The translations under genes and the position numbers were made by a program. A stretch of DNA of 36,889 nucleotides from NCBI GenBank assembly GCA_903970395.1, contig CAJCIM010000006.1:1-36889 (forward strand). Reading direction: 5' to 3'. Positions 25,567 through 32,761 of the stretch are shown here, in pieces; the first letter of the stretch is position 1, and every line of letters begins with the position of its first letter. Source of the stretch: Acidobacteriaceae bacterium (GTDB taxonomy: Bacteria > Acidobacteriota > Terriglobia > Terriglobales > Acidobacteriaceae). The notes beneath the pieces were generated by a model. It ran no database searches. It had not been told where the DNA came from and saw only the letters and a list, made by a program, of their open reading frames with translations.

Positions 25567-26511
25567 TCAGTAGGCGGGCGGCGGTAGAGGGGCTGTGGAT
25601 GACGGAACGGGTTGGCCGGTGAGGGTGGTGGGTTCCATGAGTTCTACACGGGTGCCGTCGGGGTCGAAGAGGTTGACCTGGCGTTTGCCGTTGACTCCAG
25701 TGTGGATGGCGAGCGGTTTGCCGTAGGTCTTGTAGGCAGCGCGGGATTCGAGGTCGGCGACGGACTTTTCGATGTCGGGGACGACGAGGGAGAGATGGTT
25801 CTTGCCGCCTAAGCTTTTGGGGTCGAGCGGCGGGTGGAAGAGCATCAGCTCGACGTAGTCGTCGCCGTCGGGGACCTTCATGTTGATCCAGCTGATCTCT
25901 TTGGGGCTGGGGCCGTTGCGCCAGGTTTCGGTGAAGCCGAGCATCTTGTAGAAGTCCACGGTCTTTTCGGCGTTTCCGACGCTGTAGCCTGCGTGGTAGA
26001 TGCGCGGCGAGATGCGTGTGGCGGGGAGGAACTTACCGGCTGCCTGCATCTCCTTGCCGGTGGGGAGGCTTTGGACGAACTCGATCAACATGCCGTTCGG
26101 GTCTTTGATCTCGAAGGCGTAGTCGCCGGTGCGGGTTGTGCTATTGCCAGGTTTGATGTCGTAGCCATTGGCGCTGAGATAGGCGCGCATCTGCTCGATG
26201 CTGTCGACGGAGAAGCAGAGGTGGCTCATCATGCTGGGTGGATTGGTGGGCGGCTCGTTGAAGAGTTCGATGTGCTGATGGTCGTTGATCTTGATGAAGG
26301 CGATGCGGGTGTCGTCGGTGTTGGGCTTCGAAAGGGTATAGGCCACGTCGTAGCCGAGGAGGCCGTGCCAGAAGTTGAGGGCTTTGGGGAGATCGGAGAC
26401 GAAGTAGCCGACGTGCGAGATGCCGGTGATATGTGGACGTGGCGCAGGCTGTTGCGCCGGAAGCGTTGCGCCGGAGAGCGTGAGAGCTAGGGAGAGTACG
26501 AGCTTTTTCAT
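25567..26511 (-). CDS. Secreted protein with two VOC (glyoxalase/bleomycin-resistance-like) domains
   Basis: A 314-residue exported protein. MKKLVLSLALTLSGATLPAQ is a signal peptide. Two vicinal-oxygen-chelate modules follow: about 28-150 (ITGISHVGYFVSDLPKALNF to DPNGMLIEFVQS) and about 170-290 (YHAGYSVGNAEKTVDFYKML to DPDGTRVELMEP). Each ends with the typical D-P-[ND]-G-x-x-[IV]-E metal-site motif, and histidines occur at the first strand of each module (SHVGY, YHAGY). Most VOC enzymes are cytoplasmic, so export is notable. The reaction could be dioxygenase-, lyase- or binding-type and is not assigned. It converges on the LacI-type gene with only 2 bp between stop codons. A proline-rich tail ends the protein. 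Confidence 0.82.
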   Translation of the reverse strand: MKKLVLSLALTLSGATLPAQQPAPRPHITGISHVGYFVSDLPKALNFWHGLLGYDVAYTLSKPNTDDTRIAFIKINDHQHIELFNEPPTNPPSMMSHLCFSVDSIEQMRAYLSANGYDIKPGNSTTRTGDYAFEIKDPNGMLIEFVQSLPTGKEMQAAGKFLPATRISPRIYHAGYSVGNAEKTVDFYKMLGFTETWRNGPSPKEISWINMKVPDGDDYVELMLFHPPLDPKSLGGKNHLSLVVPDIEKSVADLESRAAYKTYGKPLAIHTGVNGKRQVNLFDPDGTRVELMEPTTLTGQPVPSSTAPLPPPAY

Positions 26512-26651
26512 GAAGGCCCCAGAGCGAATGAGTATAGTTCGCGGTTGTTATGAATGTCTTGTGCGGGTGGAAAAGAGGACACCTCCCTGGGCTGAGTTGA
26601 TTCAGACAGAACTGCAGGTCTTTCCACTGCGCAGGACGATAGAGCCATCCT

Positions 26652-26735
26652 GCTTCGGTCGAGATGACAGAGTCGTGGCGGTTCAAGCAAAAGCAGATCC
26701 TTCCCTTCGACAGGCGCAGGGTCAGGATGACAGAG
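26652..26735. repeat. Composite dispersed repeat, copy 2 (both modules), overlapping the hrpB stop
   Basis: Module 1 (21 bp identical to 17854-17874, core TTCGGTCGAGATGACAGAG), an 18-bp spacer, then module 2 (AAGCAGAT at 26691) ending in CAGGATGACAGAG. The end of module 2 overlaps the hrpB stop codon (26722-26724) and its last residues. Orientation is the same as in copy 1, again at the 3' end of a minus-strand gene. Confidence 0.65.
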
Positions 26736-29061
26736 GCGAGTGCGGTTCTTCGGGCCAGGAGTGGCGCGGGTAGCGGCGCATGAGCTCGCGGCGGACCTGC
26801 GGGTAGAGGCGTTGCCAGAAGCCTGCGAGGTCGGTGGTGGTTTGCACTGCGCGGTGGTTGGGTGCGAGGAGATGGATGACCAGTGGGGTCTTCTCCAGGC
26901 CGATGCGTGGCGTGTCTTTCATGCCGAAGAAGTCCTGCAGGCGCGAGGCGATCCAGGGTGGCCGGTCAAGTTCGTAGTGGATCTTTGTCTGGCGGCCGTT
27001 GTGGAGGCGGATTGAGAGTGGAGCGATTTCGTTGAGATGCTTGAGGTCGAGGGTGGAGTCGAGGAGTGGAAGGAAGTTTTTGGCGGCTGCGCGGAGCTCT
27101 GCGAAGGACTTGAGGCCGAGGCACAGGTTGCGGAGAGTGTGTTCCAGGTCAGGTGGTGGTAGGCCAGCAAAGTTGAGGCGCGCGAGGAGAGCGTCGAGGG
27201 ATTCCTTGTCGACGAAGTGTTCGAGACCGAGTTCGAGGGCTTTGCTTGCAAGGAGTGCGGCCGCTTCGGATTCGGAGGCGGGCCCGCGGGATTCGTCGAT
27301 GACGAGCTTGTCGTAGAGCAGGGCGCTGATGCGTTCGACGCGCTCACCTGCGCGGTTCCAGACGGGTTCGGCGGTTTCGGTGATGCTGTCGGGAAATAGG
27401 TCGAGGAGCCAGGAGGGCTCGACGCGCGCGGCCATGCGGATGAGCGGCATCGGGTTTTCTTTGCGGTCTTCGGCGTCGAGGGCGAGGAGGAACTCGTAGG
27501 TCGGTGTGGTGCCGGCGAGCTCGGCGGTGAGACCGTTGGAGAGTGTGACCTGATTGGCGGTACGGTGGCGGGCGACGCGGTCAGGAAAGCCGGAGAGGAT
27601 TGAGAGGAGCAGCGCTTCGTCGTCGTGGCGTGAGGGTTTGGGTGGGCGTGCGATGCGGAGGAGCTGGTCGGTGTGCTGGCGGAGGCGGTCGTCGGGTGGG
27701 AGATCGAGAGCGGCGAGGATGTCGTTCTTGTCGGTGCGGGTGTTGAGGCCGAGGAGGGCGGCGGCGCGGCAGCCGTCTTCGCCGACGCCGCGGTCGAGGG
27801 ACTCGACGAGGACGCGGGCCAGGCGTGGCGGCAGCGGCAGACGCGCGAGTCGCTGGGCCATGGTGCCGGTGGCGCCGATGCGGTCGAGCAGAGATTCGGC
27901 GAGGGCGACAGCTTCGTGTGGTGGCGAGGTGAGCCACTCGATGTGGGCGAGGTGCGCGATGTTCATGGCGCGGAGGGTGAGGAGGAGTTGCGAGAGGTCG
28001 GTTCTTGCGATCTCGGGTGTGTCATGGTCGGGGCGGAGGCGGAAGTCTTCCTGCTGATAGAGGCGGAGGACCTGACCGGGTGCGGTGCGGCCTGCTCGGC
28101 CGCCGCGTTGTGTGGCGGAGGCTTTGCTGATGCGGGTGATCTGCAGCGTGGGCAGGCCTGTCCATGGCGAGTAGGTTGCTGTGCGGGCGAGGCCGCTGTC
28201 GATGACGGCGGTTACGCCTTCGACGGTGACGGAGCTTTCGGCGACGTTAGTGGCGACGATGAGTTTGCGTTCGGTGGTGGGGAGGACGGCGCGGTCCTGC
28301 TCGGCGGGTGTGAGGTCGCCGTGCAGAGGAAGGACGACAAGGCCGGTGGTGCGGGCGAGAGGTTCGCACTCGCGGATGGTGCGGCGGATCTCGGCGGCGC
28401 CGGGTAGAAAGGCGAGGATGTTGCCGGTGTGGCCTTCACTGTTCAGGAGGGCTACGGCGTTCTTTACCTGCGTGTGGAGCGGGTCGGGTGAGTAAGGGAG
28501 ATGGCGGACGGTGAGCGGGTACTGGCGGCCTTCGGAGCGAAGGATTGGGCAGTCGTTGAGGTAGTGTGCGATAGGTGCGGCGTCGAGTGTGGCGGACATG
28601 ACGATGAGGCGGAGTTCGGGGCGCTGGCGTTGCAGGCGCTTGAGGAGCGCGAGGGCAAGGTCGCTGTCGATGTGGCGCTCGTGGAACTCGTCAAGGATGA
28701 TGGCGTCGATGCCTTTGAGTGTGGGGTCGGTGAGGAGGCGGCGGGTGAGGATGCCTTCGGTGACGAAGCGGAGGCGGGTGCGGGCGGAGACCTTTTCTTC
28801 GAAGCGGACCTGATAGCCGACGGTGTTGCCGACCTCTTCGCCGAGTTCGGCTGCGACGCGGCGGGCGGAGAGACGGGCGGCGATGCGGCGGGGTTCGAGG
28901 ACGATGACTTCGCCTTGGATGAGGGAGAGCAGTGCGGGTGGGACCCGCGTGGTCTTGCCGGCGCCGGGTGGGGCTTCGATGACCAGGTTAGGGGTGTAGC
29001 GGAGACTGTCGACGATGGCGGGGAGGATGGCGTCGACGGGAAGTGCGGTGCGAGAGGTCAC
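26722..29061 (-). CDS. hrpB: ATP-dependent RNA helicase HrpB (DEAH/RHA family)
   Basis: A 779-residue cytoplasmic DExH-box helicase. Motif I is PPGAGKTT (31-38), motif II DEFH (124-127), motif III SAT (156-158). Motifs V and VI appear as VATNVAESSVTVEGV and TQRGGRAGRTAPGQ (about 265-325). The HrpB-specific C-terminal region follows, ending in RRYPRHSWPEEP, which matches the usual HrpB terminus. The length is slightly short for the family (commonly 800-840). The last few residues (HSPLSS) and the stop codon come from a dispersed repeat, so the natural C-terminus may have been trimmed or replaced. Its physiological role in bacteria is poorly defined. It is divergent from the glycerate kinase gene. 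Confidence 0.93.
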   Translation of the reverse strand: MTSRTALPVDAILPAIVDSLRYTPNLVIEAPPGAGKTTRVPPALLSLIQGEVIVLEPRRIAARLSARRVAAELGEEVGNTVGYQVRFEEKVSARTRLRFVTEGILTRRLLTDPTLKGIDAIILDEFHERHIDSDLALALLKRLQRQRPELRLIVMSATLDAAPIAHYLNDCPILRSEGRQYPLTVRHLPYSPDPLHTQVKNAVALLNSEGHTGNILAFLPGAAEIRRTIRECEPLARTTGLVVLPLHGDLTPAEQDRAVLPTTERKLIVATNVAESSVTVEGVTAVIDSGLARTATYSPWTGLPTLQITRISKASATQRGGRAGRTAPGQVLRLYQQEDFRLRPDHDTPEIARTDLSQLLLTLRAMNIAHLAHIEWLTSPPHEAVALAESLLDRIGATGTMAQRLARLPLPPRLARVLVESLDRGVGEDGCRAAALLGLNTRTDKNDILAALDLPPDDRLRQHTDQLLRIARPPKPSRHDDEALLLSILSGFPDRVARHRTANQVTLSNGLTAELAGTTPTYEFLLALDAEDRKENPMPLIRMAARVEPSWLLDLFPDSITETAEPVWNRAGERVERISALLYDKLVIDESRGPASESEAAALLASKALELGLEHFVDKESLDALLARLNFAGLPPPDLEHTLRNLCLGLKSFAELRAAAKNFLPLLDSTLDLKHLNEIAPLSIRLHNGRQTKIHYELDRPPWIASRLQDFFGMKDTPRIGLEKTPLVIHLLAPNHRAVQTTTDLAGFWQRLYPQVRRELMRRYPRHSWPEEPHSPLSS

Positions 29062-29142
29062 TATGTTGATCGGAACATGCGGGTTTGCGGAGCGTCAATG
29101 TGAGTGGCTGATAGTCTGGGCTGGTTTGTGGGTGAGGGTGTG

Positions 29143-30453
29143 ATGGCGTTGCGAGACGAGGCGCTCAGGATCTTTGCGAATGCGCTGCGTATGGTGCGGG
29201 TCGATGCGGTGATGCAGCGTGAGGTTCGCTGCGTGGATGGCGTGCTGCATGTGAAGGGGATCGCGTATCGGCTGGCGGATTTCGAGCGGGTGGTGATTGC
29301 GGCGGTGGGGAAGGCTGCGGGGCCGATGGTCGATGGGGTGTTAGCGGCGTTCCGTGGCGAGCAGATTACGTTGGAGGGCGTTGTTGTGGGGCCGACGGCT
29401 CCGATGAGTGTTGATGCGCGGGTGAGGTTCTTGCAGGGGAGTCATCCGATTCCGGATGAGACGTCGGCTGCTGCGGCAGATGCGATGTTGGAGCTGCTGG
29501 GCCGGTGCGATGAGCGGTGTCTGGTGCTGGTGCTGCTGAGTGGCGGGGCTTCGAGCATGGTGGAGAAACCTCTGAGTGCGGCGATGACGATGGAGGATGT
29601 GGCGGATTTGCACCGTGGGCTGGTGCACTCCGGGTTGGCGATTGGTGAGATGAATGCGTTGCGGAAGCATTTCTCTGCAGCGAAGGGTGGACGGCTCGCG
29701 GTGGCTGCGGGTGGAGCGACGATGTGCACGCTGATCGTGTCGGATGTGCCGCCTGGAGTAATGGATGTTGTGGGGTCGGGGCCGACGGTGCCGGATGTGA
29801 CGACGGTGGAGACTTGTCGCGAGATCATTCGCAAGGCTGGACCGACTCTGCAGCTTACGGAGACGCTGCGGGCTTACTTTGATGATCCGGATTTGGCGGA
29901 GACTCCGAAGGCGGGAGATACGGCGTTTGCGAAGGCTAAGGCGGTGATGCTTCTTTCGAGCGATGATCTGTGCGCTACGGCGAGTGCGTGCGCTGCGGCG
30001 ATGGGGTTTGCGGTGGTGTTCGATAACGGCTGCGATGAGTGGGAGTATCGGGGGGCGGCCAGGTATCTGCTGGATCGGGCGGAGACGTTGGCGCGCGAAC
30101 ATGAGCGGGTTTGTGTGGTGTCGGCGGGTGAGGTTTCGGTGGTGGTGCAGGGTGCTCATGGGCGCGGTGGGCGGAACCAGCAGTTCGTGCTGGAGTGTGC
30201 GCGGCTGGCGGCGGAGCGCGGGCTCGTGGTGACGGTGTTGAGTGCCGGGTCGGATGGGATCGACGGGAACAGTCCGGCGGCGGGTGGGATTGTGGATGGG
30301 ACTACTGTCGCGCGGGCGAGGGAGTTGGGGCTTTCGGTGGACGATGCGCTGGCGCGGTTTGACAGCTATGGGCTGCTGGCGGCGTTGGGCGATGCGATTG
30401 AGACGGGGGCGACGGGGAACAATCTGCGCGATTTGAGGCTGGTGCTGCTGTAG
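29143..30453 (+). CDS. Glycerate 2-kinase (MOFRL / GckA-TtuD family)
   Basis: A 436-residue cytosolic kinase that phosphorylates D-glycerate at C2, linking sugar-acid, tartrate or serine-cycle breakdown to glycolysis. The start at 29143 (MALRDEALRIFANALRMV) has GAGGG five bases upstream; a GTG at 29104 would add 13 residues. The N-terminal DUF4147 domain has VVIAAVGKAAGPMVDG (about 45-60), GSHPIPDETSAAA (about 100), LLSGGASSMVEKP (about 133-145) and the lysine region MNALRKHFSAAKGGRLA. The C-terminal MOFRL domain has GAHGRGGRNQQFVLE (about 340) and AGSDGIDGNSPAAGG (about 372-386). Length is normal. No other tartrate or glycerate gene is adjacent. Confidence 0.9.
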   Translation: MALRDEALRIFANALRMVRVDAVMQREVRCVDGVLHVKGIAYRLADFERVVIAAVGKAAGPMVDGVLAAFRGEQITLEGVVVGPTAPMSVDARVRFLQGSHPIPDETSAAAADAMLELLGRCDERCLVLVLLSGGASSMVEKPLSAAMTMEDVADLHRGLVHSGLAIGEMNALRKHFSAAKGGRLAVAAGGATMCTLIVSDVPPGVMDVVGSGPTVPDVTTVETCREIIRKAGPTLQLTETLRAYFDDPDLAETPKAGDTAFAKAKAVMLLSSDDLCATASACAAAMGFAVVFDNGCDEWEYRGAARYLLDRAETLAREHERVCVVSAGEVSVVVQGAHGRGGRNQQFVLECARLAAERGLVVTVLSAGSDGIDGNSPAAGGIVDGTTVARARELGLSVDDALARFDSYGLLAALGDAIETGATGNNLRDLRLVLL

Positions 30454-30486
30454 ATATGCCTGATTCGAAGCACGGTAAAGCGTCTA

Positions 30487-30504
30487 TGAACCGAATTTGG
30501 TTCA
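30487..30504. promoter_or_regulatory. Inverted repeat upstream of the MerR-HTH/TPR gene
   Basis: Perfect 6-bp arms TGAACC and GGTTCA flank GAATTT, giving an 18-bp operator-sized dyad about 170 bp before the MerR-HTH/TPR gene and just after glycerate kinase. It could be an operator for a helix-turn-helix regulator or a weak hairpin. No matching second site was found. Confidence 0.3.
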
Positions 30505-30670
30505 GGATATCCACTGATAATTGAATATTCACAGGTTAAGGCCTTGAATGGTGCGGTATTGCAACGCATACTCGCAGCTAGAGCGTTGCTGCGCATGCAG
30601 TTATGCACTGTGAGTCGCTTGGCCCTGACGTGGGACAACCAGGCTGAAACCAGCCCGAGAGATGAGCACC

Positions 30671-31585
30671 ATGAGCCGTTACTGCCGTGAAGATGTACTA
30701 CGCATCCTACGACTGCCGGTCCGCCAGCTTGCTGCATGGGAGAGGGCAGGTTTGGTTTCCAGCTCGAAGGAGTACTCCTTCGATGAGTTGGTGCAGCTGC
30801 GGAAGCTGCGCGATCTGGCTGCGACGCGAATTTCGGTGAAGAGCATCGTGCGCTCGGTAGATGCGATGCAAAAGGTTTCGGGGATGACGAACCCGCTGCT
30901 GGAGTCTGTTGCGGTGTGTCACGGTTCACGTGTGGCGTGGCGTCAGTATGGTGCGCTGGTGGATCCGGTGACGCGGCAGATGGCCTTCGATTTCGACCTG
31001 ACAGCGACATCCGGAGGATTGGCTGTGGTGCGGCAGCGCGGTCAGGCTGCGGTGGCGCAGAACGGCGAGACTCAGGAGATGTTTCTGCGCGCGGTGCGGT
31101 TAGAGGAGATTCCGGGCCGGATCGGCGAGGCCAAGGAGATCTACGAGACGATTCTGCAGATGAATGCGGGCCATGCGGCTGCGGCGATCAACCTGGGCAC
31201 GATTCGGTATAACGAGCGCGACTATGCAGGAGCCGAGGCGATGTACCGGCGTGCCGCAGAGGCCGATCCAGAGTATGCGCTGGCGTTCTTCGACCTGGGC
31301 AACGTGCTGGACGAGCAGCAGCGGTTGCCGGAGGCGATTGTGGCCTATGAGCGCGCTCTGAAGCTGGTTCCGCAGTATGCGGATGCGCACTACAATCTCG
31401 CGCTGGCGTATGAGCGCACGAAAGAGCCGCGCAAGGCGTTGCGACACTGGACGGCGTATGCACAGCTGGATCCGACCGGGCCGTGGTCCAACCATGCACG
31501 TGGGCAAGCGAAGCGGATTCTTGCGAGCGAGCGGCTGGCGATTGTGAGCCGTCATGGGCGCACGATGATGAAGATGGCCGGCTGA
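30671..31585 (+). CDS. MerR-type HTH fused to TPR repeats
   Basis: A 304-residue protein of unknown function. The start at 30671 (MSRYCREDVLRILRL) is favoured because GAGAG sits nine bases upstream; an ATG at 30662 would add three residues. The N-terminal 65 residues form a MerR-like winged helix-turn-helix (REDVLRILRLPVRQLAAWER, then YSFDELVQLRKLRDLAA). In place of a MerR coiled-coil and effector domain, a linker (about 75-135) leads to at least three TPRs (about 138-270: AAAAINLGTIRYNERDYAGA, ALAFFDLGNVLDEQQRLPEA, DAHYNLALAYERTKEPRKAL). This suggests a DNA-binding protein controlled by protein-protein contact. Target and partner are unknown. Downstream lies a gene-free structured stretch. 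Confidence 0.8.
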   Translation: MSRYCREDVLRILRLPVRQLAAWERAGLVSSSKEYSFDELVQLRKLRDLAATRISVKSIVRSVDAMQKVSGMTNPLLESVAVCHGSRVAWRQYGALVDPVTRQMAFDFDLTATSGGLAVVRQRGQAAVAQNGETQEMFLRAVRLEEIPGRIGEAKEIYETILQMNAGHAAAAINLGTIRYNERDYAGAEAMYRRAAEADPEYALAFFDLGNVLDEQQRLPEAIVAYERALKLVPQYADAHYNLALAYERTKEPRKALRHWTAYAQLDPTGPWSNHARGQAKRILASERLAIVSRHGRTMMKMAG

Positions 31586-31828
31586 CGCTGCGCACCCCTC
31601 CCCATCTGGGCTATGATCCGCATAAATATAGGGTTAGCGGTGTATCCGCCTTGTAGCGTGTGCTTCCGTTGCGGAATACCCTACCTTATACATCCCTTTT
31701 CCATCTTTGAATAGAATCATTGAGTTAGCCGGACATAAGAGACTAGGTTGGACTTGGTCTGAGTTTCCTTAGGGGGTTCTGAACAAATCCTTCGATGCTA
31801 AAGCCAGACCAATGTTTTGTCTAAAATC

Positions 31829-31848
31829 CAGTGGTCTAAAGACCACTG
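31829..31848. repeat. 20-bp near-continuous palindrome
   Basis: CAGTGGTCT and AGACCACTG are separated by two bases. The tiny spacer disfavours an RNA terminator and favours a protein-binding dyad; TGGTC...GACCA resembles the half-sites of FadR/GntR-type repressors. No such regulator is encoded in this window. Confidence 0.4.
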
Positions 31849-31898
31849 CTCCCTCACAGACACGCAATCAAGAGCTTCCTGGAGTGCGGATGAGGTGT

Positions 31899-31946
31899 GT
31901 TTGCTAGTCCCCTATAAGTTAAGTATAGGTGTTCGAGCCAGCAAAC
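31899..31946. other. Nested hairpin with a tRNA T-loop-like stretch
   Basis: Outer arms GTTTGCT (31899-31905) and AGCAAAC (31940-31946) enclose an inner hairpin CCTATA/TATAGG (31911-31916, 31924-31929) and the stretch GTTCGAGCC. The layout recalls a tRNA acceptor and T arm but spans only 48 nt, with no anticodon arm. It is a structured RNA or tRNA-derived scar at best. Confidence 0.3.
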
Positions 31947-32023
31947 AGTCTTTTCGTTTGTCTTGCTTAATGCTTTATTTTGAGTGGCTTGGGCGTATCG
32001 TGCTGCGTACGGGGTTGACAGCT

Positions 32024-32629
32024 TTATGGGGTGACGGTGGAGAGGTCTGCGGTGGGCTCGGCGGTGGGTGGTGTCGCCATGATGAGGGTTGCAATGATCG
32101 TTGCGAGGTAGATGAAGGCCACGACTAGGGGCATCAGCGAGAAGCGGGTGCTGGGGAACCAGTTCCAGAGGATGAAACAGACGATGGCGCGGACGACGGC
32201 GTGGGTGGTGAAGAGGGCGGTGCGTCCGTAGAGCCAGCCGATGACGGGCCAGTGGATGGACATGCCGATGGCGAGCACCAGCGGCACGATTGGCGGGTAG
32301 GTCCACCAGGCCGAGATGGCGATGGGCCAGAAGATCAGCATGGAGGCGAAGGCGGGAACGATGGCGTCGCTGACTGCGGTGCGGTCGGACATGAAGTTGT
32401 TGCGGAAGAGGCGCGCCAGAAGAATGGCGAGCGGAAACATGAAGCCGCTGCTGAAGAAGGCGACGAAGATCCAGAAGTGATGCTGCGTAGGCATGAGGTA
32501 GCCGAGGGTGCCGAGCATGGTCCAGTAAAAGATGCCGGCCATGGGGATAGGGAAGCCTCCCTTGAGGCGATAGAAGGAGGCGACACGCTCTGCGAGGAGG
32601 GCTTTCTTCAACTCGATGGAATCGACCAT
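32024..32629 (-). CDS. Small multi-pass membrane protein (DUF7010-like)
   Basis: A 201-residue protein with about six hydrophobic helices and no enzymatic motif. Recognisable stretches are PMAGIFYWTMLGTLGYL, GFMFPLAILLARLFRNNF, SMLIFWPIAISAWW and IHWPVIGWLYGR. Length and this pattern resemble the DUF7010 family of uncharacterised inner-membrane proteins, but I am recalling the family, not searching it. The start at 32629 (MVDSIELKKALLAERVASF) lacks a clear ribosome site. It is divergent from the OPT transporter gene, with a small palindrome between them. Function is unknown. Confidence 0.7.
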   Translation of the reverse strand: MVDSIELKKALLAERVASFYRLKGGFPIPMAGIFYWTMLGTLGYLMPTQHHFWIFVAFFSSGFMFPLAILLARLFRNNFMSDRTAVSDAIVPAFASMLIFWPIAISAWWTYPPIVPLVLAIGMSIHWPVIGWLYGRTALFTTHAVVRAIVCFILWNWFPSTRFSLMPLVVAFIYLATIIATLIMATPPTAEPTADLSTVTP

Positions 32630-32665
32630 GCAGTGATGCTGCCAGAGGTGTTGCGCGGCTACAAG

Positions 32666-32677
32666 TGACAGATGTCA
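32666..32677. promoter_or_regulatory. Palindrome TGACA-GA-TGTCA in a divergent promoter region
   Basis: A perfect 5-bp dyad around two bases lies 37 bp from the start of the membrane-protein gene and 84 bp from the OPT gene. The ACA-N2-TGT core is reminiscent of BlaI/CopY-type repressor sites. It is a candidate shared operator, but it is short. Confidence 0.3.
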
Positions 32678-32761
32678 TGAAGTTTTCGGGCGCTGTTTCA
32701 ATGGGGTACACTCCGATTGCAACGCTAGATAAACCCCCGCTGGTAATGGAGATTGCGCCTG

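Larger units (their letters stand above)
31586..32023. other. Gene-free, AT-richer region with several inverted repeats
   Basis: No gene is supported in these 438 bp between convergent genes, and base composition is visibly more AT-rich than either side. Structures seen: TAGGGT (31629-31634) and TCCGC (31645-31649) pairing with GCGGA (31671-31675) and ACCCTA (31678-31683); a near-continuous palindrome CAGTGGTCT-AA-AGACCACTG (31829-31848); and a nested hairpin at 31899-31946. It could hold a small RNA, regulator sites or the scar of a lost element. Confidence 0.5.

Noticed and set aside
31899-31946. Possible tRNA
   Set aside because: The closing stem and T-loop-like stretch are suggestive, but the span is 48 nt with no anticodon arm, D arm or normal acceptor length.
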